This document shows positions 1 through 8,135 of a stretch of DNA of 64,000 nt, in pieces; position 1 is the first letter of the stretch; each line of letters starts with the position of its first letter. Below the pieces are notes generated by a model. The model saw only the letters and a list, made by a program, of their open reading frames with translations. It searched no databases and was not told the origin of the DNA. Origin of the DNA: Rubrivivax gelatinosus IL144 (GTDB lineage Bacteria; Pseudomonadota; Gammaproteobacteria; Burkholderiales; Burkholderiaceae_C); assembly GCF_000284255.1 (NCBI RefSeq), contig NC_017075.1:186001-250000 (forward strand), in the 5' to 3' direction. Both the position numbers and the translations under genes were made by a program.

Positions 1-1
1 G

Positions 2-442
2 GACGAGGGCGGCGGCCTGCTCGAAGGCCTGAAGGCGCTGCTGCTGCCGGCGCTGGCGCTGGCCGCGGTGCAGGCGGCGATCCTGGCGCGTGTCACGCGC
101 TCGGCGGTGCTCGACACGATGGGCGAGGACTACGTGCGCACCGCGCGCGCCAAGGGCCTGTCGCGGGCGCAGACGCTGCGCCGCCACGTGCTGCGCAACG
201 CCGCGATCCCGGTGCTGACCGTCGCCGGGCTGCAGTTCGCCAACCTCGTCACCGGCACCATCGTCGTCGAGAACGTCTTCGTGCTGCCGGGGCTGGGCCG
301 GCTGGTGTTCCAGGCGGTGGCCAACCGCGACCTGGTCGTCGTGCGCGACGTCGTGCTGCTGCTGGCAGCGCTGGTCGTCGTCGTCAACTTCGTCGTCGAC
401 GTGCTCTATGCGCTCGTCGATCCGCGGCTGCGGCACGCATGA
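2..442 (+). CDS. ABC transporter permease, DppB/OppB family (5' end outside window)
   Basis: Inner-membrane permease subunit of a peptide/nickel-type (PepT) ABC importer. The reading frame is open from the first bases of the window, so the N-terminal part and most membrane spans are missing; about 146 residues remain. The visible part has the EAA-loop motif that contacts the ATPases (EDYVRTARAKGLS, followed by HVLRNA), then hydrophobic spans and a typical DppB ending (VLYALVDPRLRHA). The stop overlaps the start of the next gene as ATGA, so the two permeases are translationally coupled. Substrate cannot be told from the sequence; dipeptide, oligopeptide, nickel and glutathione systems share this subunit type. 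Confidence 0.93.
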   Translation, partial: DEGGGLLEGLKALLLPALALAAVQAAILARVTRSAVLDTMGEDYVRTARAKGLSRAQTLRRHVLRNAAIPVLTVAGLQFANLVTGTIVVENVFVLPGLGRLVFQAVANRDLVVVRDVVLLLAALVVVVNFVVDVLYALVDPRLRHA

Positions 443-1299
443 GGCACGGCGCGCCGTCCTTCGCCGCGCGGGCGCGGCGCAGCCCGGGCTTCGTGCTCGG
501 CGCGCTGCTGATCGGCGCCGTCGTGCTGATGGCGCTGGTCTCGCTCGCCTGGACGCCATGGGCACCGGACGAGCTCGACATCGCGGCGCGGCTGCAGCCG
601 CCGTCGGCGGCGCACTGGCTGGGCACCGACAGCCTGGGGCGCGACATCGTCTCGCTGCTGATGGCCGGCGCGCAGACCAGTCTGCTGGTCGGCGTCGTCG
701 CGGTCGCGATCGGCCTCGTCACCGGCGTCGCGCTCGGCTGCCTGGCGGCGGCGCGCCGCGGCTGGGTCGACGAGCTGGTGATGCGCGCGGCCGACTTCGG
801 CTTCGCCTTTCCGGCGCTGCTGTCGGCGCTGCTGCTGGCCGCGGTGCAGGGGCCGGGGCTGGCCACCAGCGTCGTCGCGATCGGCCTCTACAACGTGCCG
901 GTGTTCGCGCGCATCACGCGGGGCGCGGCGCTGGCCGTCTGGTCGCGCGAGTACGTGCTCGCCGCCAGGGCCGCCGGCAAGGGCGGCTGGCGCATCACGC
1001 GCGACCACGTGCTGCCGAACATCGCCGCGCCGATCATCGTGCAGGCGACGATCGCCTTCGCCACGGCGATCCTCGCCGAGGCGGCGCTCAGCTATCTCGG
1101 CCTGGGCACGCAGCCGCCGCGGCCGAGCTGGGGGCGCATGCTCAACGAGGCGCAGACGCAGTGGTTCCAGGCGCCGATGCAGGCCGTCTACCCGGGCCTG
1201 GCGATCATGAGCGCCGTGCTCGGGCTGAACCTGCTGGGCGACGGGCTGCGCGACCTGCTGGACCCTCGCCTGGCCCGGTCCGCGCCCGGCGCGCGATGA
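439..1299 (+). CDS. ABC transporter permease, DppC/OppC family
   Basis: Second permease of the PepT-type importer, 286 residues, the usual family length. It starts with a short cytoplasmic N terminus and a first span (about residues 16-38). The periplasmic part contains HWLGTDSLGRDIVSLL, the classic DppC signature, followed by five more spans. The EAA loop reads REYVLAARAAGKGGWRITRDHVLPN. The start overlaps the dppB stop as ATGA. The partner ATPases and binding protein are not directly downstream: they appear about 2 kb later (3357-6632), after an unrelated CYTH gene and a porin. I infer that the two halves form one transporter, but a second complete system elsewhere cannot be excluded. Confidence 0.94.
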   Translation: MRHGAPSFAARARRSPGFVLGALLIGAVVLMALVSLAWTPWAPDELDIAARLQPPSAAHWLGTDSLGRDIVSLLMAGAQTSLLVGVVAVAIGLVTGVALGCLAAARRGWVDELVMRAADFGFAFPALLSALLLAAVQGPGLATSVVAIGLYNVPVFARITRGAALAVWSREYVLAARAAGKGGWRITRDHVLPNIAAPIIVQATIAFATAILAEAALSYLGLGTQPPRPSWGRMLNEAQTQWFQAPMQAVYPGLAIMSAVLGLNLLGDGLRDLLDPRLARSAPGAR

Positions 1300-1321
1300 T
1301 CGCGGCCCGCACGGAGGCGCC

Positions 1322-1840
1322 ATGGCACGCAATGTCGAGATCAAGGTCCGCGTCGACTCGCTCGACGCGCTGCGCGAGCGCGCCGCGGCGCTGGCCGGTG
1401 CCGCGCTCGAACTGATCGAGCAGGACGACGTCTTCTACGCGGTCGCCAAGGGGCGGCTGAAGCTGCGCCGCTTCGCCGACGGCAGCGCCGAGCTGATCCA
1501 TTACGAACGCCCCGACGGCGACGGCGCACGCCTGTCCGACTACGAACGTGTCGCCGTCGGCGAGGCGGCCGAGGCGCTGCACCGCGTGCTCGCGCGCGGC
1601 TTGGGACTGCGCTCGCACGTGCGCAAGCAGCGCTGGCTGGCACGGGTCGGCCGCAGCCGGCTGCATCTGGACCGCGTCGAGGGCCTGGGCGACTTCGTCG
1701 AGATCGAGGTCGTGCTTGCCGACGGCGAGTCCGAGGCCGACGGCCGCGAGGTCGCCGAGGGCCTGCTGGAGGCGCTCGGCCTGAGTGCTGCCGAGCGTGT
1801 GCCGACCGCCTACGCCGACCTGCCGCCCTTGGCCGTCTGA
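1322..1840 (+). CDS. CYTH-domain protein (class IV adenylate cyclase / triphosphatase-like)
   Basis: 172-residue CYTH-fold protein. CYTH enzymes are metal-dependent tunnel proteins that act on triphosphate substrates (inorganic triphosphate, thiamine triphosphate, or ATP to cAMP). The N-terminal signature is present in a variant form: residues 4-8 read N-V-E-I-K where the family usually has E-x-E-x-K. Alternating charged strands follow (RLKLRRF, RSHVRKQRW, FVEIEVVL), as expected for the eight-stranded barrel. It begins 22 bp after dppC and could be co-transcribed with it, with no obvious functional link. Reaction type cannot be decided from sequence; a cyclase role is less likely a priori than a phosphohydrolase one. 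Confidence 0.85.
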   Translation: MARNVEIKVRVDSLDALRERAAALAGAALELIEQDDVFYAVAKGRLKLRRFADGSAELIHYERPDGDGARLSDYERVAVGEAAEALHRVLARGLGLRSHVRKQRWLARVGRSRLHLDRVEGLGDFVEIEVVLADGESEADGREVAEGLLEALGLSAAERVPTAYADLPPLAV

Positions 1841-2199
1841 TCGGCGCTGGGCCGAGAAGCCCTAATCGTTGCGGCGCTGCAACAAAACGCGGTGTTGCAT
1901 CCGTGCTGCAAGCGATGCCTCCGGATGGCGGCTTTCGCGCTCCGGAATGCCGCGGATGGCGGTGCGGGAACTGTCACGCAAGCCCTTTACGCGGGGGCGC
2001 GCGTCGTGCGAGCGCGAGTAGCCGCCATGCATGACAGGTCGTCGCATGCAATGCGGGTTTATTATTTCTTCTGATGCATGACACTATTGCCCAGGAAGAG
2101 CTAGTTGCCGCTACTGGCGGTTCGTAGCCTTCGAGTCGCTGAGGTGCCGCCTCGCTGCGGCCTGTGTGTCTGAATCTCATCTCCCAACGAGGAATCCAT
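1841..2199. promoter_or_regulatory. Intergenic leader of the porin gene
   Basis: No convincing gene. The stretch is less GC-rich than its surroundings, especially 2041-2100, which includes TATTAT at 2060-2065 as a possible -10 box without a good -35. Two short inverted repeats lie near the start: TTGC-N6-GCAA at 1869-1882 and TTGC-N9-GCAA at 1895-1911. Just before the porin start is a Shine-Dalgarno-like ACGAGGAAT (2187-2195). This is most likely the promoter and control region of the porin. Confidence 0.5.
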
Positions 2200-3228
2200 A
2201 TGAAGAAGTCCCTCATTGCCATGGCCGTCCTGGCCGCTGCCGCCGGCAGCGCTTCGGCCCAATCGTCGGTGACCGTGTTCGGTATCGTGGACGTGGCCGT
2301 GCGTCATGTCGACGGCGACGGCACCACCAAGACCCTGCTGTCCAGCGGTGGCCTGAGCACCGGCCGCATCGGCTTCCGCGGCATCGAAGACCTGGGCGGC
2401 GGCCTGAAGGCCGGCTTCTGGCTCGAGTCGCAAGTCAACGCCGACGACGGCACGCAGCCGCAAGCCCGCTTCTGGCACCGCCGTGCCACGGTCAGCCTGA
2501 TCTCGGACTCGCTGGGTGAAGTTCGCCTGGGCCGTGACTTCGCGCCGACCTACAGCGCGTTCGCCGACTACGACGCCTTCGGTGACAACGGCGTCGCCGC
2601 CTTCACCGCGATGTACAAGCCGCGTACCGTCAGCGGCACCACGCCGCAGACCGCCGTCCGCGACGACAACCAAGTCAGCTACATCCTCCCGACGACCCTG
2701 GGTGGCATCTACGGCCAAGCCTCGGTCGCCGCCGGCGAAGGCACCAAGGGTTCGAAGTACTACGGTGGCCGCATCGGCTACAAGACCGGCCCGTTCGACG
2801 TCAGCGCCGCCTACGGCCAGACCGAACTGGCGAGCAGCGACGACAAGTACAAGCTGTTCGTCGTTGGCGGTTCGTATGACTTCGGCGTCGCCAAGATCCT
2901 GGCTGCCTACCAAGAAGCCAAGTACGACGTCGGCGTCGCCTCGATCGACGGCCTGAAGGACAAGCTGCTGACGGTCGGCGCGACGGTGCCGGTCGGTGCC
3001 TTCGTGATCCGCGCGTCCTACGACCAGGTCAAGGCCGACGACGACAAGAACGCCAAGCGTCTGTCGCTGGGTGGCATCTACAACCTGAGCAAGCGCACCG
3101 CCTTCTACGGCACCTACTCGGTCATCGACAACGACGATGCCGGCACCTTCGTGGTTGCCGACAGCCCGGCCGTCGCCGCTGGCAAGAAGTCGCAAGGCGT
3201 CGAAGTCGGCGTCCGCCACTCGTTCTGA
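2200..3228 (+). CDS. Outer-membrane porin (Gram-negative porin, Burkholderiales type)
   Basis: Trimeric beta-barrel porin for diffusion of small hydrophilic solutes across the outer membrane. 342 residues with a signal peptide (MKKSLIAMAVLAAAAGSASA, then QSSVTVFG, the usual mature start of this family). Barrel strands alternate throughout, and the protein ends in VGVRHSF with a terminal Phe, the signal for BAM-dependent insertion. The ATG at 2200 was chosen over an upstream in-frame ATG at 2164 because it gives a clean signal peptide and has GAGGAA five bases upstream. Codon use (AAG, GAA, GGT, GGC) differs from neighbours in the way expected for a highly expressed gene. It is monocistronic, with its own terminator, and separates the two halves of an ABC transporter. 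Confidence 0.95.
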   Translation: MKKSLIAMAVLAAAAGSASAQSSVTVFGIVDVAVRHVDGDGTTKTLLSSGGLSTGRIGFRGIEDLGGGLKAGFWLESQVNADDGTQPQARFWHRRATVSLISDSLGEVRLGRDFAPTYSAFADYDAFGDNGVAAFTAMYKPRTVSGTTPQTAVRDDNQVSYILPTTLGGIYGQASVAAGEGTKGSKYYGGRIGYKTGPFDVSAAYGQTELASSDDKYKLFVVGGSYDFGVAKILAAYQEAKYDVGVASIDGLKDKLLTVGATVPVGAFVIRASYDQVKADDDKNAKRLSLGGIYNLSKRTAFYGTYSVIDNDDAGTFVVADSPAVAAGKKSQGVEVGVRHSF

Positions 3229-3240
3229 TCGCGATCGGGC

Positions 3241-3260
3241 CGGCTGCCTCCGGGCAGCCG
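3241..3260 (+). other. Perfect 8-bp hairpin just after the porin stop
   Basis: CGGCTGCC, loop TCCG, GGCAGCCG, starting 12 bases after the porin stop. It has no T-run, so it is probably not a terminator itself; a UCCG-loop hairpin ahead of the terminator may stabilise the 3' end of the porin mRNA. Confidence 0.6.
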
Positions 3261-3275
3261 ACCTGTCGGCTCAGC

Positions 3276-3308
3276 AAGCCCCGGTGCCCTGGTGCCGGGG
3301 CTTTTTTC
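3276..3308 (+). terminator. Rho-independent terminator of the porin gene
   Basis: Nine-base stem AAGCCCCGG (3276-3284) pairs with CCGGGGCTT (3295-3303); the ten-base loop is followed by six consecutive T residues (3302-3307). This is a strong intrinsic terminator. It lies 48 bases before the start of the next gene, so the downstream ABC genes probably have their own promoter. Confidence 0.88.
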
Positions 3309-3336
3309 TTGGGCGCCTCGGCGGGCGCGCTATCGT
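3309..3336 (+). promoter_or_regulatory. Weak candidate promoter for the dppD-dppF-dppA-amidase operon
   Basis: TTGGGC (3309-3314), a 16-base spacer and TATCGT (3331-3336) match the sigma-70 consensus at 3 of 6 and 4 of 6 positions. The position, directly after the porin terminator and 20 bases before the gene start, is right, but the match is poor and this is only a suggestion. Confidence 0.25.
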
Positions 3337-3356
3337 TGCCGGCCGCCGTGTCCCCG

Positions 3357-4331
3357 ATGTCCGAGTCTTCCGAACTGCTTGCCGTGCACGACCTGCGGGT
3401 CGTGCTGCCGACCGCGACCGGCGCCGGCGCGGCGCTGGACGGCGTCTCCTTCGCGCTGGGTCGCGGCGGCACGCTGGGCCTGATCGGCGAATCCGGCTGC
3501 GGCAAGTCGCTGACCGCGCTGGCCTTGATGGGCCTGCTGCCCGAGGCGGCACGCGTCTCCGGCTCGATCGTCTTCGAAGGCCGCGAGCTGACGACGCTCG
3601 CCGAACGCGACTGGTGCGCACTTCGCGGCGACCGCCTGGCGATGGTCTTCCAGGAGCCGATGACGGCGCTGAACCCGCTGCACACCGTCGGCCGCCAGAT
3701 CGCCGAGCCGCTGCGCCTGCATCGCGGCCTGTCGGCGGCGGCCGCGCGTGCCGAGGCGCTGCGCCTGCTCGAACGGGTGCACCTGCCCGACGCGGCGCGC
3801 CGGCTCGACGCCTACCCGCACCAGCTCTCCGGCGGCCAGCGCCAGCGTGTCGTCATCGCGATCGCGCTGGCCTGCGCGCCCGACCTGCTGATCGCCGACG
3901 AGCCGACGACCGCGCTCGACGCCACCGTGCGCCGCGAGGTGCTGGAGCTGATCGCCGAACTGCGCGCCGACACCGGCATGGCGCTGCTGCTGATCAGCCA
4001 CGACCTCGGCGTGATGGCGCAGTCGGTCGAGCGCCTGCTCGTCATGTACGCCGGCGTCGTCGTCGAGAGCGGGCCGACGGCCGCCGTCTTCGAGCGCCTG
4101 GCGCATCCGTACACGCGCGCGCTGTTCGCCGCCCAGCCGCGCCTGGGCCTGGCGCGCGGCACCCGGCTGGCGACGATTCCCGGGCGCGTGCCGGCGCTGG
4201 GCGAACGCCCCGCCGGCTGCCCCTTCGCCGAGCGCTGCCCGCGTGCCGTCGCCGACTGCCGCGCCGCGCTGCCGGCGCCGGTGGCCGTCGGCCCGGGCCA
4301 CGAGGCGCGCTGCATCCGCCTGGACCCATGA
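3357..4331 (+). CDS. ABC transporter ATP-binding protein, DppD/OppD family
   Basis: Cytoplasmic ATPase that powers a PepT-family importer, 324 residues. Visible motifs: Walker A GESGCGKS, Q-loop FQEPMTALNPL, signature LSGGQRQRV, Walker B LLIADEPTTALD, H-loop SHDLGV. The C-terminal extension carries the oligopeptide-type four-cysteine pattern (CPFAERCPRAVADC ... C) that binds an Fe-S cluster in some relatives. ATG 3357 (MSESSELLAV) was preferred to 3309 because the upstream part overlaps the terminator tail and is unlike the family. Its stop overlaps the start of dppF as ATGA. Confidence 0.94.
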   Translation: MSESSELLAVHDLRVVLPTATGAGAALDGVSFALGRGGTLGLIGESGCGKSLTALALMGLLPEAARVSGSIVFEGRELTTLAERDWCALRGDRLAMVFQEPMTALNPLHTVGRQIAEPLRLHRGLSAAAARAEALRLLERVHLPDAARRLDAYPHQLSGGQRQRVVIAIALACAPDLLIADEPTTALDATVRREVLELIAELRADTGMALLLISHDLGVMAQSVERLLVMYAGVVVESGPTAAVFERLAHPYTRALFAAQPRLGLARGTRLATIPGRVPALGERPAGCPFAERCPRAVADCRAALPAPVAVGPGHEARCIRLDP

Positions 4332-5146
4332 CGGCGCCGCTGCTGCAGGTCCAGGGGCTGGGCAAGCGCTACCGCCTGCCGCGCGAGCACCTGTTCGCCC
4401 CGGCGCCCGAGCTGCAGGCGCTGGCCGACGCGAGCTTCACGCTCGAAGCCGGGCGCACGCTGGGCATCGTCGGCGAGTCGGGCTCGGGCAAGAGCACGCT
4501 GGCGCGCCTGGTGATGGCGCTGGAGATGCCCAGCGCCGGCCGCGTGCTGCTCGACGGCGAGGACCTGCATGCGCTGGCGCCCGAGGCGCTGCGGCGCGCG
4601 CGCGCCAAGTTCCAGATGGTCTTCCAGGACCCCTACGGATCGCTGGACCCGCGGCGCAGCGTGCTGCAGACCGTCACCGAGCCGCTGGCCGTGCTGCACG
4701 GCGCCGGGCGCGAGGAGCAGCTCGCGCGCGCCGTCGAGGTGCTGGAAGCCGTCGGCCTGGGTCCGGCCGACCTGCCGAAGTACCCGCACGAGTTCAGCGG
4801 CGGCCAGCGCCAGCGCATCGCGATCGCACGCGCGCTGGTCACGCGGCCCAAGCTGATCGTCGCCGACGAGCCGGTCAGCGCGCTCGACGTCTCGGTGCAG
4901 GCCCAGGTGTTGAACCTGATGCAGGACCTGCAGGAGCGCTACGGCGTCGCCTACCTCGTCATCAGCCACGACCTGGCCGTGGTCGACCTCGTCAGCGACG
5001 AGGTGCTGGTGCTCTACCAGGGCCGGGTCGTCGAACGCGGCACGCCCGAGCGCCTGTTCCGCGCGCCGGAGCACCCGTACACGCGCCGCCTGCTGGCCGC
5101 CGCCCTGGGTGGCGCAGAATCGCGCCGCCATGAATCCCACCCGTAG
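4328..5146 (+). CDS. ABC transporter ATP-binding protein, DppF/OppF family
   Basis: Second ATPase of the importer, 272 residues, slightly shorter than many DppF proteins because the cysteine-rich C-terminal extension is reduced. Motifs: Walker A GESGSGKS, Q-loop FQDPYGSLDPR (the classic OppF form), signature FSGGQRQRI, Walker B LIVADEPVSALD, H-loop SHDLAV. It starts within the dppD stop (ATGA) and its own stop lies 17 bases inside the next gene, so dppD, dppF and the binding protein form a tightly coupled operon. Confidence 0.94.
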   Translation: MTAPLLQVQGLGKRYRLPREHLFAPAPELQALADASFTLEAGRTLGIVGESGSGKSTLARLVMALEMPSAGRVLLDGEDLHALAPEALRRARAKFQMVFQDPYGSLDPRRSVLQTVTEPLAVLHGAGREEQLARAVEVLEAVGLGPADLPKYPHEFSGGQRQRIAIARALVTRPKLIVADEPVSALDVSVQAQVLNLMQDLQERYGVAYLVISHDLAVVDLVSDEVLVLYQGRVVERGTPERLFRAPEHPYTRRLLAAALGGAESRRHESHP

Positions 5147-6632
5147 AACCGTCAACACGCTGCTGGCCGGCCTGCCGCTGGCCGCGGCGCTGCCTCTTGC
5201 GCAGGCCCAGGCGACGAAGAAGCGCCTGGTGCTCGGCATGGTGCTCGAGCCGCCCGGCCTGGACCCGACCGTCGCGCCGGCCGCGGCGATCGGCGAGATC
5301 GTGCACTACAACGTGCTCGAAGGGCTGACGAAGATCGGCATGGACGGTCGCGTGTCGCCGCTGCTCGCCGAGTCCTGGACCGTCTCGCCCGACGGCAAGA
5401 GCTACGTCTTCCGGCTGCGCCGCGGCGTCGCCTTCTCCGACGGCGCGGCCTTCGACGCCCAGGCCGTCAAGTGGAGCTTCGAGCGCGCGCGTGCCGACGG
5501 CAGCACGAACAAGGCGAAGAAGGCGGTGTTCGACAACATCGCCCGCATCACCGTCGAGAACCCGCAGACCGTCATCCTGACGCTGGCCAACGCCGACGCG
5601 ACGCTGCCGTTCCGCCTCGGCGAAAGCAGCGCCGTCATCCTGCACCCGGCCAGCGCCGCGACTGCCGCGACGCGGCCGGTCGGCACCGGGCCGTACCGCG
5701 TCGAGGACTGGAAACGCGGCGTCAGCGTCACGCTGGCCAAGTGGGCCGGCCACCGCGACGCTGCGCGCGTGGCGCTGGAGCGTGTCGTCTTCCGCTTCAT
5801 CAACGACCCCGCGGCCCAGGTCGCGGCGCTGCTGGCCGGCGACGTCGACGCGATGCCGCGTTTCGCCGCGCTGCAGGCGCTGCCGCAGCTGCGTGCCGAC
5901 CGGCGTTTCGTCGTCGAGGTCGGCGCCACCGCCGGCAAGGGCATCCTGGCCGTCAACCACCGCCGCAAGCCCTTCGACGATGTGCGCGTGCGCCGCGCGC
6001 TGACGCACGCCATCGACCGCCGCGCCTTCATCGCCGGCGCCCAGGAAGGCCTGGGCACGCCGATCGGCAGCCATTTCGCACCCACCGACAGCGGCTACGT
6101 CGACCTGTCGGGCCTCTACGCCTACGACCCCGACAAGGCGCGTGCGCTGCTGAAGGAAGCCGGCGTGACGACGCCGCTGCACGTCACGCTGACGCTGCCG
6201 CCGCCGCCTTACGCGCGCAAGGGCGGCGAGATCGTCGCCGCGATGCTGGCCAAGGTCGGCGTCGTCGCGAAGATCGAGAACGTCGAGTGGGCGCAGTGGC
6301 TGTCGGGCGCGTTCAAGGGCCAGTTCGACCTCACGCTGATCAACCACGTCGAGCCGCTGGACTACGCCACCGCCTACGCCGACCCGAAGTACTACTTCGG
6401 CTACGACAGCGCCGACTTCCGCCGCCTCGTCGCCACGCACGCGGGCAGCAACGACGCGCGCGAGAAGGCGCGGCTGTGGCGCGAGATCCAGCGCAAGCTG
6501 GCCGACGACGCGGTCAACGTCTTCCTCTGGAACCCGGCGCAGGTGGCGGTCTGGCGCAAGGGCCTGCGCGGGCTGTGGACGCGCTCGCCGATCTTCGCCA
6601 ACGACCTGGCCGCCGTCTCCTGGAGCGCCTGA
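5130..6632 (+). CDS. ABC transporter substrate-binding protein, family 5 (DppA/OppA type)
   Basis: Periplasmic binding protein of 500 residues delivering peptide-like ligands to the permease. The N terminus (MNPTRRTVNTLLAGLPLAAALPLAQA) is a signal peptide with twin arginine-like residues but no clear Tat motif. Family-5 features include LDPTVAPAA near the N terminus, LAESWTVSPDGKSYVFRLR and FDAQAVKWSFERA, and a C-terminal segment listing NPAQVAVWRKGLRG. The start at 5130 is chosen because the signal peptide begins there; it lies inside the end of dppF. The next gene, an amidase, starts at the stop codon (TGATG), which suggests that the imported ligand may contain an amide bond. Confidence 0.94.
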   Translation: MNPTRRTVNTLLAGLPLAAALPLAQAQATKKRLVLGMVLEPPGLDPTVAPAAAIGEIVHYNVLEGLTKIGMDGRVSPLLAESWTVSPDGKSYVFRLRRGVAFSDGAAFDAQAVKWSFERARADGSTNKAKKAVFDNIARITVENPQTVILTLANADATLPFRLGESSAVILHPASAATAATRPVGTGPYRVEDWKRGVSVTLAKWAGHRDAARVALERVVFRFINDPAAQVAALLAGDVDAMPRFAALQALPQLRADRRFVVEVGATAGKGILAVNHRRKPFDDVRVRRALTHAIDRRAFIAGAQEGLGTPIGSHFAPTDSGYVDLSGLYAYDPDKARALLKEAGVTTPLHVTLTLPPPPYARKGGEIVAAMLAKVGVVAKIENVEWAQWLSGAFKGQFDLTLINHVEPLDYATAYADPKYYFGYDSADFRRLVATHAGSNDAREKARLWREIQRKLADDAVNVFLWNPAQVAVWRKGLRGLWTRSPIFANDLAAVSWSA

Positions 6633-8020
6633 TGACGGCGCTGCACGCGCTCGACGCCGCGACGCTGGCCACGCTGTACCGGCGCGGCGAGCTGTCGCCG
6701 GTGGAGGCCACGCGGGCCGTCATCGAGCGTGTCGAGTGCCTGGAGCCGACGCTGCACGCGACCTGGGGCTTCGATCCCGAGGGCGCGCTCGCCGCCGCGG
6801 CCGAGTCCGAAGAACGCCACCGCCGCGGCCGGCCGCTGTCGGCGCTGGACGGCGTGCCGGCGATGCTCAAGGAGAACATCGGCACACGCGGCTGGCCCAA
6901 GCCGCTGGGCTGCGCCGCCGTCGAGGCCGCGCCCGAAGCCGAGGACTCGCCGCCCGCGGCGCGCCTGCGCGAAGCCGGCTGCGTTTTCGTGGCGCGCACG
7001 ACGATGCCCGACTACGGCATGCTGTCCTCGGGGCTGTCGAGCCTGCACGCGGCGGCACGCAACCCCTGGAACCCGGCGCTGACGCCCGGCGGCAGCAGCG
7101 CCGGCGCGGGCGCCGGGGCCGCGGCCGGCTACGGCCCGCTGCACGTCGGCACCGACATCGGCGGCTCGATCCGTCTGCCCGCCGGCTGGTGCGGCGTCGT
7201 CGGCTTCAAGCCCAGCCTGGGCCGCGTGCCCATCGTGCCGCCGTACGCCGGCCGCTGCGCCGGGCCGATCACTCGCACGGTGGCCGACGCCGCGCTGCTG
7301 ATGGCCGAGCTGTCGCGCCCCGATGCGCGCGACGCGACCAGCCTGCCGCCGCAGGCCATCGTCTGGGACCGGCTCGACGACCTGGAACTGCGCGGCCTGC
7401 GCCTGGGCCTGCTGCTCGATGCCGGCTGGGGTCTGGCGCCCGAACCGCGCCATGTCGAAATCGTCACTGCCGCCGCACGCGCCTTCGAGGCCGCCGGCTG
7501 CATCGTCGAGCCCCTGGCGCCGTTCACGACGCCCGCGATGGCCGACGGCATCGACCTCTTCTGGCGCATGCGCTCGTGGCTGGACCTGCAGGCGCTGCCG
7601 CCCGAGCGGCGCGAGCGTGTGCTGCCTTTCATCCGAGACTGGGCTGGTCGCGGTGCCGGCTACAGCGCGGCCCAGGTCTTCCACGGCCAGGCGCAGATGG
7701 CGGCGCTGCGCGACGCCGCGGTCGCGGCCTGCTCGCGGTTCGACTTCGTGCTCTCGCCGGTGGCGCCGGTGCCGGCTTTCCCGGCGCTGCACGCCAGCCC
7801 GACGAACGACCCGGCGCGCGCGATGGCGCACATCGGCTTCACGCTGCCGTTCAACATGAGCGAGCAGCCGGCCATCGCCGTGCCGGCCGGCATGACCGCC
7901 GACGGCCTGCCGGTCGGGCTGCAGATCGCCGGCCGGCGCCACGACGACCTGGGCGTGCTGCGCCTGGCGCGCGCCTGGGAGCGGCTGCGCCCGCCGCTGC
8001 CGGCTGGGCCGCCGATCTGA
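6632..8020 (+). CDS. Amidase signature-family hydrolase
   Basis: 462-residue serine hydrolase of the amidase signature family, which cleaves carboxamide bonds through a Ser-cisSer-Lys triad. All three residues are visible with canonical spacing: Lys80 in MLKENIG, Ser155 in PGGSSAG and Ser179 in DIGGSIRLP (75 and 24 residues apart). There is no signal peptide, so it acts in the cytoplasm. The gene starts within the stop of the binding-protein gene (TGATG), a strong sign of co-expression with the importer. The likely role is hydrolysis of an imported amide or peptide-like compound. A GatA role is unlikely because no gatC or gatB lies nearby. Confidence 0.9.
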   Translation: MTALHALDAATLATLYRRGELSPVEATRAVIERVECLEPTLHATWGFDPEGALAAAAESEERHRRGRPLSALDGVPAMLKENIGTRGWPKPLGCAAVEAAPEAEDSPPAARLREAGCVFVARTTMPDYGMLSSGLSSLHAAARNPWNPALTPGGSSAGAGAGAAAGYGPLHVGTDIGGSIRLPAGWCGVVGFKPSLGRVPIVPPYAGRCAGPITRTVADAALLMAELSRPDARDATSLPPQAIVWDRLDDLELRGLRLGLLLDAGWGLAPEPRHVEIVTAAARAFEAAGCIVEPLAPFTTPAMADGIDLFWRMRSWLDLQALPPERRERVLPFIRDWAGRGAGYSAAQVFHGQAQMAALRDAAVAACSRFDFVLSPVAPVPAFPALHASPTNDPARAMAHIGFTLPFNMSEQPAIAVPAGMTADGLPVGLQIAGRRHDDLGVLRLARAWERLRPPLPAGPPI

Positions 8021-8135
8021 GGCCGGACGCAGGACGCCGGAAGGCGTTCTGCGCCTGCCGAAGGCCCAAGCGCGATTTCACGCGCGAGGGCTGAGCCCCG
8101 CCGGGCCTGTTACGCGCTCGCGCTACAGTCCTGCC

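Noticed and set aside
1892..2074. 60-codon ORF in the porin leader
   Set aside because: No Shine-Dalgarno, no conserved pattern, and composition unlike genes in the window.
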